Source of the DNA: Herbihabitans rhizosphaerae | GTDB lineage: Bacteria; Actinomycetota; Actinomycetes; Mycobacteriales; Pseudonocardiaceae | Assembly (NCBI RefSeq): GCF_004216555.1 | Contig: NZ_SGWQ01000019.1 | Span: 1 to 64,000 of the forward strand | Length of the DNA: 64,000 nucleotides | Reading direction: 5' to 3' | Shown: in pieces, positions 52,798 to 60,920 of the stretch | How the letters are laid out: each line of letters opens with the position of its first letter | How positions within the stretch are numbered: position 1 is the stretch's first letter | The notes under the pieces: model-generated | What the model saw: only the letters and a program-made list of their open reading frames with translations | Told to the model about the DNA's origin: nothing | The model's database searches: none | Made by a program: the position numbers and the translations under genes

Positions 52798-53661
52798 TCA
52801 GGGGCCGGCGCAGGGGCCGGGCGCCTCGCTCCACGGCCAGTACCCGTTGTCCCAGCGGCCGCCGTTGAGCACGCGGTTCATGTAGTAGAACCACACGTAG
52901 GAGAGCTTCGCGTAGCCACAGTCGCTCGGGTGAATGTTGTCCGGGGAGAGGTCCTCGGACTCGGCGCCGACGATGTGCTGCGGCACGAGGTGCACCTTGT
53001 CGCCCTTGGTGGGGACGATGCGGGCGACGGCGTCGTTGTAGACCTTGACCCTCGCGCGCGCGGCGGCGTCACCGAACTGCGGGATGGTCGCGACGAACAG
53101 GCGGGTGCCGGGGCGCTTGTCGCGCATCTTGTCGATCATCGCGGACAGCCGTCCGGGCGCCTCGGCGGCGTCGGGCTTGCCGACGTCGTTGGTGCCGGCC
53201 ATGAGCAGCACGATCTCGGGCTCGTACAGGTCCAGCCAGCGCTCGATGTTCGCGGAGAGCTGGTGTACCCGGAAGCCGCTGTGCCCCTCGTGGTTGTAGT
53301 CGCCGAAGGTGCCCGAGCCTTTGCCGTAGCACTTCCACTCGTCGTCACCCTGGCGTGGACAGCTGCCGACGAAATCGGGGCTGAGCTTGGCGCTGTCGTG
53401 CAGGCGTGCCCAGAGGTCCTTGCGGTAGCCGTCCAGGGCGACTGGCGTGCCGTGCTTGATCGTGTAGCCCCAGGTGATCGAATCGCCGAGCGGCATGATC
53501 TTGGTGAGGTTCTGCCGGGCCGAGTCCGGCGCCGCGTCGGCGGTCTCGGGCGGGTTGTCCGCCGCCGGCTTGGCCGAGACCGCGCCGGGTGCGAGCGTCA
53601 CGGCCAGGGCTGCCGCCGCGATGGCGGCGATGGCGGCGGCGACGATTCGGGACTTCCTCAT
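52798..53661 (-). CDS. Secreted SGNH/GDSL-family hydrolase
   Basis: 287 residues: signal peptide (MRKSRIVAAAIAAIAAAALAVTLAPGAVSA), a short Pro/Asp linker, and an SGNH domain with block I PLGDSITWGY (nucleophile Ser), block II GHSGFRV, block III LLMAGTNDVGK and block V DNIHPSDCGY (Asp-His). Probably an esterase/acetylhydrolase acting on polysaccharides or lipids outside the cell. The Cys pairs (GSCPRQGDDEWKCY; SDCGY ... GPCAGP) suggest disulfides. It converges on the post-dnaG gene. Confidence 0.93.
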   Translation of the reverse strand: MRKSRIVAAAIAAIAAAALAVTLAPGAVSAKPAADNPPETADAAPDSARQNLTKIMPLGDSITWGYTIKHGTPVALDGYRKDLWARLHDSAKLSPDFVGSCPRQGDDEWKCYGKGSGTFGDYNHEGHSGFRVHQLSANIERWLDLYEPEIVLLMAGTNDVGKPDAAEAPGRLSAMIDKMRDKRPGTRLFVATIPQFGDAAARARVKVYNDAVARIVPTKGDKVHLVPQHIVGAESEDLSPDNIHPSDCGYAKLSYVWFYYMNRVLNGGRWDNGYWPWSEAPGPCAGP

Positions 53662-53781
53662 GTGCTCCCCATGCTGGTTTGTCGGGCACCTGCCTCAATA
53701 CGACGCGCCGCCGCCGCGTTCTGTTGCAGAGAATCTCGATGTGGTAAGCAGTACGCCTGTACTGTTTGTTGAGGAGGGCTC

Positions 53782-54540
53782 ATGTGGGATCCGAAGACCT
53801 ACCTGACCTTCGCCGATCACCGCGGCCGCGCGTTCTTCGAGCTGCTGGCCAGGGTGGATGCGGCGGCGCCCCGGCGAGTGGTCGATCTCGGGTGCGGTCC
53901 CGGCAACCTCACCGCGACGCTCACCGAGCGGTGGCCCGATGCCGTGATCGAGGGATACGACTCCTCGCCCGAGATGATCGCCGAGGCGCGCGAACTCGGG
54001 CTCGACGCCGAGGTGCTCGACGTGCGCGACTGGCACCCCGAGCCGGACACCGACGTCGTGGTCACCAACGCCCTGCTCCAATGGATCCCCTCACACGCGA
54101 CCCTGCTGCGATCCTGGCCCGCCGCGTTGCCCTCGGGCGCGGTGATCGCCATGCAGGTGCCCGGCAACTTCGACGCGCCGAGCCATATGGCCGTCCGCTC
54201 GCTGGTCGTCGAGGAGCACTGGCGCGACAAGATCACCAGCCTGCGCGATGCCAAGTCCGTCCTGACACCGGAGGAATACGCCACTCTGCTGACTGACGCC
54301 GGCTGCACCGTCGACGCCTGGGAAACCACATACGTGCAACAACTTTCCGGCGACGATCCAGTACTCGACTGGATCACCGGCACCGCGCTGCGCCCCATCA
54401 AGGCGGAGCTGACCGACACCGACTGGCAGGCGTTCCGTGCGGAGCTGGCCCCCAAGCTGCGGCAGGCGTACCCGCAGCGGGCGGACGGCACGACCTGGTT
54501 CCCGTTCCGCCGGATCTTCGCCGTCGCCACCGTCCGGTGA
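53782..54540 (+). CDS. tam: Trans-aconitate 2-methyltransferase
   Basis: 252 residues with [22 protein letters not shown], motif [46 protein letters not shown] and [13 protein letters not shown], the Tam pattern. It methylates the trans-aconitate that forms spontaneously from cis-aconitate and inhibits aconitase. ATG 53782 follows GAGGAGGG. Monocistronic in appearance, between the secreted SGNH gene and a tRNA. Confidence 0.93.
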   Translation: MWDPKTYLTFADHRGRAFFELLARVDAAAPRRVVDLGCGPGNLTATLTERWPDAVIEGYDSSPEMIAEARELGLDAEVLDVRDWHPEPDTDVVVTNALLQWIPSHATLLRSWPAALPSGAVIAMQVPGNFDAPSHMAVRSLVVEEHWRDKITSLRDAKSVLTPEEYATLLTDAGCTVDAWETTYVQQLSGDDPVLDWITGTALRPIKAELTDTDWQAFRAELAPKLRQAYPQRADGTTWFPFRRIFAVATVR

Positions 54541-54557
54541 CACGATCGCCCCACCGG

Positions 54558-54563
54558 TACCAT
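54558..54563 (+). promoter_or_regulatory. Likely -10 box (TACCAT) of the tRNA gene
   Basis: TACCAT sits 19 bases before the tRNA's first base, giving a start point about seven bases before it. Confidence 0.45.
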
Positions 54564-54576
54564 GCTGTGGTCAACT

Positions 54577-54653
54577 GGGGCGGTAGCTCAGCTGGTTAGA
54601 GCAGGGGACTCATAATCCCTTGGCCGCGGGTTCGAGCCCCGCCCGCCCCACCA
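54577..54653 (+). tRNA. tRNA with CAU anticodon, probably tRNA-Ile2 (alternatively elongator tRNA-Met)
   Basis: Complete cloverleaf: acceptor GGGGCGG/CCGCCCC, D stem GCTC/GAGC, anticodon stem GGGGA/TCCCT with loop CTCATAA (anticodon CAT at 54611-54613), T stem GCGGG/CCCGC with TTCGAGC, and an encoded CCA. The core GAGCAGGxGACTCATAATCxCTTGG matches bacterial tRNA-Ile2, whose C34 is converted to lysidine by TilS, more closely than elongator tRNA-Met. The identity is therefore inferred. Confidence 0.95.
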
Positions 54654-54727
54654 CTGTCTGACCAGGGACTGAGCTGGCGGCCATGATCGTCCAGCTCGGC
54701 TCCTGGGCGAGTGGCTGGAGGCAGTAG

Positions 54728-55333
54728 TTGGCAGGCGACGACGACACTCATTCGGGACCGTTAGCTGAATTCGCCGCACTCCGAGAAGAGATCAACAGGG
54801 CTTGGGATCTGTCGTGGAAAGTTGTGGCGCTCCAGCTCACAAGCGTTGGAGCGATATTCGGCTTCTCGCTCTCGTCCAACGCTCGCGCGCCGTTGCTGCT
54901 GATCGTTCCTTTCAGTTCGTATGTGCTGTGTGCGCGCTGGGTCCTCTTTAGTTACACCGCTTATCGAGCCGCTGACTATATCCGAACCGTTCTCAGCGTT
55001 AAAGTGCCCGGCGGCCTTCAATGGGAATGGTGGGCGGCGAGGCATCGACAGCGATATGGCATTGAGCGTCTTCGATCGTTAAACCCCAACCTTCTGCTCT
55101 TCTTTGGATCGCCATGTCTGGCGCTCCTCGTTGTGGCGATGTGGTTCTCTTTTGCTAAACCAGCTGACTACTCGAGTTTGGGCGTTTCACTGGGCGGCAT
55201 ATTGCTGTGGTTGCTGGGCGTCGTGCTTGCCGCTCTAACATTCACCCTTGCATGGCCGATAGCCAGTGGCAAAGCGCGTCGAACTCTGGCTGTTTATGCT
55301 GACAACAGCAGAGAGGCGCTACCTGACGAATGA
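54728..55333 (+). CDS. Membrane protein of unknown function, lower GC
   Basis: 201 residues with four hydrophobic helices in two pairs (VVALQLTSVGAIFGFSLSS, APLLLIVPFSSYVLCARWVLF; LLLFFGSPCLALLVVAMWFSF, LGVSLGGILLWLLGVVLAAL). It starts with a TTG at 54728. The codon use is noticeably less GC-rich than the neighbours (many AT-ending codons), and it begins directly after the tRNA, so it may be part of an acquired block. Overlaps a possible reading from 55330. Confidence 0.68.
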   Translation: MAGDDDTHSGPLAEFAALREEINRAWDLSWKVVALQLTSVGAIFGFSLSSNARAPLLLIVPFSSYVLCARWVLFSYTAYRAADYIRTVLSVKVPGGLQWEWWAARHRQRYGIERLRSLNPNLLLFFGSPCLALLVVAMWFSFAKPADYSSLGVSLGGILLWLLGVVLAALTFTLAWPIASGKARRTLAVYADNSREALPDE

Positions 55334-55356
55334 TCGTGGCCGTAGGAGGACGTCGC

Positions 55357-56043
55357 ATGCCGATCGCTGAACTGAGCGATCTCACCGTCCACATCGACAC
55401 CGGCCGATGGAGTGAGACCGTCCTTGACGCGGTGAACCTTGCCGTACCCGAAGGGGAAATCACGGCGCTTCTCGGCGAGTCCGGGTGTGGCAAATCCATG
55501 GTGGCAGCCGCGTTGACTGGTCTGTTGCCCGCGTCGGCGCGGAGCACTGGGCGAGTACGCATCGAGGGCACCATCGGTTTCGTGCCTCAGTCAGGTGTCA
55601 CGGCATTCATCGCGGACGAAACCGTCGGCGCGCAGTTGCGGGAGCTGCATCGTCTGCACTGGGCTTGGAGTGTCGAGGACGCGTGTGCGGCGGCCTGGTA
55701 CCCGAATGACGTGTTGGATCTGTACCCAGGCCACCATTCCACCGGACAGATTCAGCGGGCCGCTCTGGCCGCCGCGCTGATTCCCGCGCCGAACCTGCTT
55801 GTCGTTGACGAGCCCACCGCCTCGCTCGACAGGGGCACCGCGTATCAGGTGTGGATCAACCTGCGCAAGTACGCGGACACCGGTGCCGCGGTTCTCGCCA
55901 TCACTCACGACGCGCCCCTACTGATCGACACCGGCGTCGCCGATCGAATGGTGTTCATGCGTGATGGCCGTGTCACTGTCGCCGGGCCGCCGGTGGAGAT
56001 GCGAACTCTCGTGGACCCGTACGTGCAGGGGTTCTTTCAATAG
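55357..56043 (+). CDS. ABC transporter ATP-binding protein, orphan, with degenerate signature
   Basis: 228 residues: Walker A GESGCGKSM, Q loop FVPQSG, signature in the form HHSTGQIQRAALAAAL (S-T-G-Q in place of LSGGQ), Walker B LLVVDEPTAS, H loop LAITHDAPLL. It looks like the Opp/Dpp or peptide-export class of ATPase, but no permease lies nearby. ATG 55357 follows AGGAGG by eight bases; the upstream ATG at 55330 would overlap the previous gene. It lies in the same low-GC, tRNA-linked segment. Confidence 0.85.
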   Translation: MPIAELSDLTVHIDTGRWSETVLDAVNLAVPEGEITALLGESGCGKSMVAAALTGLLPASARSTGRVRIEGTIGFVPQSGVTAFIADETVGAQLRELHRLHWAWSVEDACAAAWYPNDVLDLYPGHHSTGQIQRAALAAALIPAPNLLVVDEPTASLDRGTAYQVWINLRKYADTGAAVLAITHDAPLLIDTGVADRMVFMRDGRVTVAGPPVEMRTLVDPYVQGFFQ

Positions 56044-56067
56044 ATCGGTCAACGCGTCGGTGCGACA

Positions 56068-56097
56068 GTGTCGCGCCCGCGTGGGCGGGCGCGACAC
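56068..56097. terminator. Strong hairpin between convergent genes
   Basis: GTGTCGCGCCCGC (56068-56080) pairs perfectly with 56085-56097 around a four-base loop. It sits between the ABC ATPase (stop 56043) and the convergent PhoX-like gene (stop 56112), so it can terminate transcription from both sides. Confidence 0.75.
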
Positions 56098-56111
56098 CGA
56101 GTCGGGACGCG

Positions 56112-57263
56112 TTACGGGGTGGTGCGGAACGGGCCGCTGATTTCGTAGGTGATTCCGCCGCTGCTGCTACCGCTGGAGCCGCGCTGGGAGGAGAAGTACA
56201 TTTTGGTGCCGGCGGGATTGAATGCGACACCGGTGACCTCGGAAGAGGAATGACCGGTCACGCGGAGGAACGGCGCGATGACGTCGCTGGGGGTGATGAT
56301 GCAGATTTCCATGTTGCCGCCGTCCTCGGCGACGTAAAGGTCGCCGGCGGTGGTGTCGCCGGTGATGTTGTCCACGCCGGTCAATGGGCCGGTGCCGCCG
56401 CCGGGAAGGTTGTCGTCGTAGACGGTGTTCAGGGTGTTCGCCGCGGCGTCGTAGACCCAGACCTTGTTGTCGCCCTTGGTGGTGAAGTAGCACTTGTCGT
56501 TGCGGTAGAAGGCGCCCTCGCCGCCGTTGAACACCTTCATCCCGGACACCTGCTTGCGGGTGGTCGTGGGCGAGCCGTCCGGGTCCGGCACGGTCGCCCA
56601 GGTGAGATCGGTCTTGAGCACCTGCAGTGTGCCGGCGGCCAGGTTGCCCCAGGTGGTGGGCACGAACCGGTAGAACCCGCCGTCCGACTTGTCCTCGGTG
56701 AGGTAGACGACCCGGCGGACCGGATCGCAGGCGGCGGCCTCGTGGTTGAACCGGCCCATCGCCGCGCGCCGCACCGCGGGATTGACACCCCACGGGTCGG
56801 TCTCCCACGAGTAGCCGGTGTCGACCTCCTCGCAGGAGATCCAGGTATTCCACGGCGTGGGGCCGCCGGCACAGTTGCGGTTGGTGTTGGACAGGATCCG
56901 GTACGCCCCGGTGATGTTGGCGTTGGCGTCGAACTTGACCGCGCTGACGCCCCCGGCACCACTGCCGAGCTCGGCGTTGGAGACGTAGATCCAGCCGGAG
57001 CCGTCGGCGAAGCACGCGCCGCCGTCGGGTGCGCCGTGCCACGTGTAACCGGTGCCGGCCACGGTCTGCGTGGAGCGGGCGATCACACGGCTGGTGAAGC
57101 CGGACGGGAGCATGATCCCGTTGGCATCGGCGGACAGCAGGGCGCCATAGGGGCTGGGACCGGGGACGGCGGGGTAGGCGATCGAGGTACGGGTGACGCT
57201 GAAACCGAAGGCGACGGTGCCCGTACCGACGACGGCGGCACGAAGGAAATTGCGACGATCCAT
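56112..57263 (-). CDS. PhoX-like (DUF839) Tat-exported protein
   Basis: 383 residues: Tat signal (DRRNFLRAAVVGTG), then a PhoX/DUF839 beta-propeller-like domain (GFTSRVIARSTQTVAGTGYTWH..., NTWISCEEVDTGYSWE, GRFNHEAAACDP, YLTEDKSDGGFYRFVP, GVAFNPAGTKMYFSSQRG). PhoX-type alkaline phosphatases need Ca2+ and Fe3+; this protein keeps the E-D-acid pattern for Ca2+ but is shorter than PhoX (about 450+). ATG 57263 follows AAAGGA. Likely a secreted phosphatase-like or calcium-binding protein. Confidence 0.84.
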   Translation of the reverse strand: MDRRNFLRAAVVGTGTVAFGFSVTRTSIAYPAVPGPSPYGALLSADANGIMLPSGFTSRVIARSTQTVAGTGYTWHGAPDGGACFADGSGWIYVSNAELGSGAGGVSAVKFDANANITGAYRILSNTNRNCAGGPTPWNTWISCEEVDTGYSWETDPWGVNPAVRRAAMGRFNHEAAACDPVRRVVYLTEDKSDGGFYRFVPTTWGNLAAGTLQVLKTDLTWATVPDPDGSPTTTRKQVSGMKVFNGGEGAFYRNDKCYFTTKGDNKVWVYDAAANTLNTVYDDNLPGGGTGPLTGVDNITGDTTAGDLYVAEDGGNMEICIITPSDVIAPFLRVTGHSSSEVTGVAFNPAGTKMYFSSQRGSSGSSSGGITYEISGPFRTTP

Positions 57264-57850
57264 CGGGACTTTCCTTTCGGGTGGCTCTTGGCCGGCAGGA
57301 GAGAACCGTAAGGATCGACCGTAGACTGAAAACGCCCCATACGTGAACAACGGACGAATCCGAAGGGGACGAGTTAATTGTTTCGGATATAGGCTGAGAT
57401 TGCCGCGCAAACCTTTCTCATGAATGCGACGCCGCTCGGTTCGGTACCGCCGTTCAGGTGGAACATCCTTCGGTGATAGCCGAATTCGGGCGTCGGGCCA
57501 CTCAACAGGTGGCGGTGGTCAAACCCTTCGAGGCGGCCAAGCGCACTGTGTCGATGTCACTCGCCTCGGCCGCGAGTCTGCTGAACGACTCGCCGGCTTC
57601 GTAGGCCTGGATTCGCCGTCGGTACGCACGACTGGACACGGCCAGATCAACGCCACACGCGCGTAGTCGCCACACCAGTGCCCCCGCGGCTCGCGTTCCG
57701 GCCGCACCGCGCCGACCGTCAGTCCGGAATGCAGTTCGCGCAGCGACCACAGGCAGGCCTGGCGGTGCGGAAAACATGTCACCGATTGCGCGAGCGTTCG
57801 ATTATTCGCCGACAACCTCCCGCTGATCTTGAACTAACGCGGTCGCGGTG
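57264..57850. other. 587-base spacer with a possible gene remnant
   Basis: No confident gene. On the minus strand, codons from about 57660 to 57502 read RRRIQAYEAGESFSRLAAEASDIDTVRLA..., which resembles the repeat-like helix of DUF433-type antitoxins (R-x-x-x-x-x-A-G-E-S-...-L-A). The preceding codons in that frame are Arg/Ala-rich and unconvincing, and a neighbouring frame is open too, so this looks like a decayed fragment. A promoter for the PhoX-like gene should lie at its left end. Confidence 0.3.
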
Positions 57851-58252
57851 TCAGCGCTTGCGGAGGTTGCGGCGCAGTTGGGTGATGCGTGCGGTGCCGA
57901 GGATCAGGGTGAGCAGGATTCCGCCGACCGCGGCGATGAGCAGGGCCAGGGCTAGCGAGGTGCTGGTGGTCATCCCGAGGAACGAGATTTCGACGCTGCC
58001 GGTGTTCTGCGCCAGGAAGACGATCAGTGCGATCGTGATCAGGGTGGCGGCGCTGACGGCGACCCAGGCGGCGCCAGTGCGGGTTCGGGGCACGGCTCGG
58101 GTGCGGCCCGCGTGGGTGACACGGGATCCAGGTGCACGCTGGCCGGTGTCAAGTTCCTGGGTTTCGGCTGGGCTGGGTTCGGGTGGTTGCTCGGCCCCGG
58201 GCGAGTCTTCGGCCCTGGGGCCGGCGGGCTGCGAGTGATCACGGCGGGCCAT
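57851..58252 (-). CDS. LapA-domain (DUF1049) membrane protein
   Basis: 133 residues: a Pro/Glu-rich cytoplasmic start (~60 residues), two TM helices (GAAWVAVSAATLITIALIVFLAQN and SLALALLIAAVGGILLTLILG) and the conserved VEISFLG between, which is the LapA signature, followed by a basic C-terminus. Lipopolysaccharide-assembly-protein-A-like proteins in actinobacteria are of unknown role. Confidence 0.87.
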   Translation of the reverse strand: MARRDHSQPAGPRAEDSPGAEQPPEPSPAETQELDTGQRAPGSRVTHAGRTRAVPRTRTGAAWVAVSAATLITIALIVFLAQNTGSVEISFLGMTTSTSLALALLIAAVGGILLTLILGTARITQLRRNLRKR

Positions 58253-58334
58253 GACGGGCCACCTTCCACGAACGTGACCGGAGGGCAGGCACCTCGGATT
58301 TGGGGATGTCGTCGTGTCCGGCTGAACACTCAGT

Positions 58335-59219
58335 TTACGCGCTCGGGTCGGTCTTGGTGGCTCGCGCGACTTGGCGGCGTTCCCGCCGGAGCTGGTTGTG
58401 GTGGGCGTGGGTCGCGTAGTGCGCGGTGCCGACCGCTCCGGCGAGGGCGAGGGCGAAACCGATGATCGCGACGGCGGTGAAGCCAGTGCGAACCCGGTCG
58501 TCGAGATAGGTCAGGCCGATCAGCGAGGACAGCGCGGTGTGGGTGGTGAACATGATCGCGGTGGTCGCGGTCGCGCCCCGCTTCTGCAGGGCCATCGCGA
58601 ACACGATGGCCGCGGTGAGTCCGTTGAGAACGATCGCCCACACCGCCGGGTCGAGGATCAGGTGCCATGGCGTGGTCGGCGTGTCCAGGGTCCTCGCGGA
58701 GACGCCGACGACGCTGAACCCCACGCCGGAGGTGAAGGCCAGCATTCGGCCCGTCCACGCTCGATCACGGCGCTTCGCGTAGGTGGCGGTCGCGGCTACC
58801 GGCAGCGCCATGCCCAGCAGGATCCACTGCCAGATCGGGTGCAGGTCGCGGGCGGGGCCGGGGGCGGCGGAGATGCCCAGCAGGATCAGTCCGGCCGCAC
58901 CGAGGCCCAAGGTGACCCAGCCGGCCGGTGCCAGGCGTGTGCCCATGAAGGCGGCGATGGTGGCTGTCACCCCGATGCTGAACGCGAGGACCGACTGGAT
59001 CAGGAACAGTGGCAGCAGTTGCAACGCCGCGGCGGCGAAGACGAATCCCAGCAGGTCCACCCCGAGTCCGAGCAGGTAGATCCACTGGTGCCGCAGGGCC
59101 ACAAGATCCATGGACGTGCCGCCGTACACGCCGGCCCGGCGGATCCCCATGGACTCCAGGATCGAGCCTCCGCCCGACGCCAGAGCTGCCAGAGCGGCGA
59201 AGAAGTACCCCAGGATCAC
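58335..59219 (-). CDS. EamA-like (DMT) multi-pass membrane protein
   Basis: 294 residues with nine to ten hydrophobic helices in two repeats (ALASGGGSILESMG, LLPLFLIQSVLAFSIGVTATIAAF; AVWAIVLNGLTAAIVFAM, ATTAIMFTTHTALSSLIGLTYL), the pattern of drug/metabolite transporters. The GTG start at 59219 reads MILGYFFAALAAL. Substrate unknown. Lies on the minus strand facing away from the stress-gene cluster. Confidence 0.83.
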   Translation of the reverse strand: MILGYFFAALAALASGGGSILESMGIRRAGVYGGTSMDLVALRHQWIYLLGLGVDLLGFVFAAAALQLLPLFLIQSVLAFSIGVTATIAAFMGTRLAPAGWVTLGLGAAGLILLGISAAPGPARDLHPIWQWILLGMALPVAATATYAKRRDRAWTGRMLAFTSGVGFSVVGVSARTLDTPTTPWHLILDPAVWAIVLNGLTAAIVFAMALQKRGATATTAIMFTTHTALSSLIGLTYLDDRVRTGFTAVAIIGFALALAGAVGTAHYATHAHHNQLRRERRQVARATKTDPSA

Positions 59220-59529
59220 CCCTCGAGTGTGCGTCTACACGGCCGGATCTACCAGTCCGGCATCGGCCCTGTCGGATCGTGGAATTGGGGTCTACGCTGG
59301 GGTACGACACTCGATCACAGTGTCTCGCCGGACGGTGGAAGTCCGGCGACAGCGGATCGTGGTGTATTTGGACAACGCCCCAGACCTTGGCGAGCATGCG
59401 TCGGTTTCCGACGTGCCGAGGAGGTGGTGGGCGATGTTCTCCCCGAACCGAGCCAGTGCTGCCTTCTCTGAGTCGCACCGTGCCCCACACCACCAGAGTT
59501 TCCGCGATCCCCAGTTCTAAGGAACGAAG
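59220..59529. other. Divergent spacer before the GlsB-like gene, with a hairpin and a doubtful small ORF
   Basis: Contains a CGCCGGAC/GTCCGGCG hairpin at 59326-59345 and a TACGCT box at 59293. A 66-codon reading (GTG 59320 to TAA 59520: MSRRTVEVRRQRIVVYLDN...) has no clear homology and uneven codon use; it may simply be the leader of the next gene. The last bases before ATG 59530 hold AAGGAACG as a ribosome site. Confidence 0.35.
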
Positions 59530-59823
59530 ATGGGCATCATCGCTTGGATCGTGCTCGGCCTGATCGTGGGCGTCATCGCCAAGACCTTGTTGGGCGGTCG
59601 CGCGAAGCACGGCATCATCGTCACGATCCTGATCGGCATCGCCGGGGCACTGCTCGGCGGTTGGGTGGCATCGGAATACTTCGGCGTCGCCACCGAAGGC
59701 TTCTTCGACGCCTCGACCTGGATCACGGCCATTCTCGGATCAGTGGCCCTACTCCTGGTCTACCACGTGATCACCAGCCGCAGCGGCAGCCGTGGGCCGG
59801 CCCGATGGTTCGCACGCCGATGA
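59530..59823 (+). CDS. GlsB/YeaQ/YmgE family stress membrane protein
   Basis: 97 residues, three TM helices with the transglycosylase-associated/GlsB pattern (IIAWIVLGLIVGVIAKTLLGG; IIVTILIGIAGALLGGWVA; WITAILGSVALLLVYHVI). These small proteins are induced in stationary phase and stress. ATG 59530 has AAGGAACG. Its stop overlaps the start of the next membrane gene (ATGA). Confidence 0.88.
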   Translation: MGIIAWIVLGLIVGVIAKTLLGGRAKHGIIVTILIGIAGALLGGWVASEYFGVATEGFFDASTWITAILGSVALLLVYHVITSRSGSRGPARWFARR

Positions 59824-60215
59824 CGATCCCGAATCCCGACCAAGGCCGAGCGATGCCCGCCGAGCGCGGATCGGATCTCGCGCACGCCCAGAACCGCATG
59901 ACACGGCAGTGGAGCCGGGTCCGCGCGGTCCGGATCACCACCACGGTCATCAACATGGTCTGCGGCCTGTTCGCCGCGGTGCTCGCCGCACACATCGTCA
60001 TGGTCATCGGCGAGGCGAATCCCGCCAACGGGGTCGCCTCGTTCGTGCGCGGCTTCGCCGCCGCGGTGTCACTGGGATTCGACGACCTGTTCACCCCGGA
60101 CAGCCCGAAGGCGCGAATCCTGTTCAACTACGGCCTCGCGGCACTCCTGTGGCTGGCTCTTGGTGCCTTGATCACCACCCTGATCCGTCGGTTCGCTCGG
60201 CGTGGCCCGGACTAG
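59820..60215 (+). CDS. Small membrane protein coupled to GlsB-like gene
   Basis: 131 residues with a ~35-residue soluble start, then helix ITTTVINMVCGLFAAVLAAHIVMVI and a C-terminal helix YGLAALLWLALGALITTLI, ending RRFARRGPD. ATG 59820 overlaps the GlsB stop. Family not recognised; a YGGT- or DUF-type stress membrane protein is possible. Confidence 0.72.
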   Translation: MTIPNPDQGRAMPAERGSDLAHAQNRMTRQWSRVRAVRITTTVINMVCGLFAAVLAAHIVMVIGEANPANGVASFVRGFAAAVSLGFDDLFTPDSPKARILFNYGLAALLWLALGALITTLIRRFARRGPD

Positions 60216-60291
60216 CGGGCCATCCGCGGACCTGGCGGCGGCAACACCCTGTCGTCGCTCCCGTCTGGCGGCTCAACGAACGAGGCTACCC

Positions 60292-60483
60292 ATGGCGCAG
60301 CTTGATCTCGCTGGAATCGCGGAACCGCATTGGAGCGCAGCCGTGGCCATCATGTACGCCGCCCAGCAGGGCCTGCTCACCGCGGCGCAGTGCGACCAGT
60401 TGATCGACCGGCTTCGCATGCGCTCGCCCCAACCTCAACTGTCGATGGTGGAGCGCCACTCAGGCCTAGGAGCGACCTCGTGA
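60292..60483 (+). CDS. Small hypothetical protein before the STAS gene
   Basis: 63 residues (MAQLDLAGIAEPHWSAAVAIMYAAQQGLLTAAQ...), mainly helical. ATG 60292. It overlaps the STAS-gene start (GTGA), so the two are co-translated, which supports its being real. No family recognised. Confidence 0.6.
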   Translation: MAQLDLAGIAEPHWSAAVAIMYAAQQGLLTAAQCDQLIDRLRMRSPQPQLSMVERHSGLGATS

Positions 60484-60920
60484 GCACTGTGCATCAAGTC
60501 GTGTCGCTTGAACGCCGCCGGCGTGCGAGCGTCATCGCGCCTGCTCACCCTCCGCGGACTGGGCTTCTCACCGTGACCCCGATCGCGGTCCAACCTGGTG
60601 TGCTGGCGATCGAGGTGCGCGGTGATGTGGATCTGTGCACCAGCCCAGTGCTGCGGGACCGTCTGTTCGGGCATTTGCACCACGGCGATTCGCTGTTGAT
60701 CGTCGACCTGAGGGCCGTGAAATTCCTCGGGCTGGCCGGCGTCACAGACCTGGCCACCGTTCGGATCGCCGCGGTGGAGATGGGCATCCGATTCCGCGTG
60801 GTGGCGCACACCTACGCGGTCCTCATGCCACTGCGGATCACCGAGATGGACAGGGTCCTCGACGTCCATCCCGACCTTGCGCATGCCCTGGCGCGGGTGA
60901 GTGACGGTCGGACCAGGTGA
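60480..60920 (+). CDS. STAS-domain protein (anti-sigma-antagonist-like), phospho-serine missing
   Basis: 146 residues: ~45 residue extension, then a STAS domain (LAIEVRGDVDLCTSPVLRDRLF; LIVDLRAVKFLGLAGVTDLATV). In SpoIIAA/RsbV-type antagonists the site reads F-x-D-S-S/T-G; here it is F-L-G-L-A-G, so the Asp and Ser are gone and phosphorylation by an anti-sigma kinase is not possible. It may be a constitutively active antagonist or a structural partner. GTG 60480 overlaps the preceding gene. Confidence 0.85.
   Translation: MSTVHQVVSLERRRRASVIAPAHPPRTGLLTVTPIAVQPGVLAIEVRGDVDLCTSPVLRDRLFGHLHHGDSLLIVDLRAVKFLGLAGVTDLATVRIAAVEMGIRFRVVAHTYAVLMPLRITEMDRVLDVHPDLAHALARVSDGRTR

Noticed and set aside
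59320-59520. 66-codon ORF before the GlsB-like gene
   Set aside because: No ribosome site, weak codon pattern and no family resemblance; more likely leader sequence.
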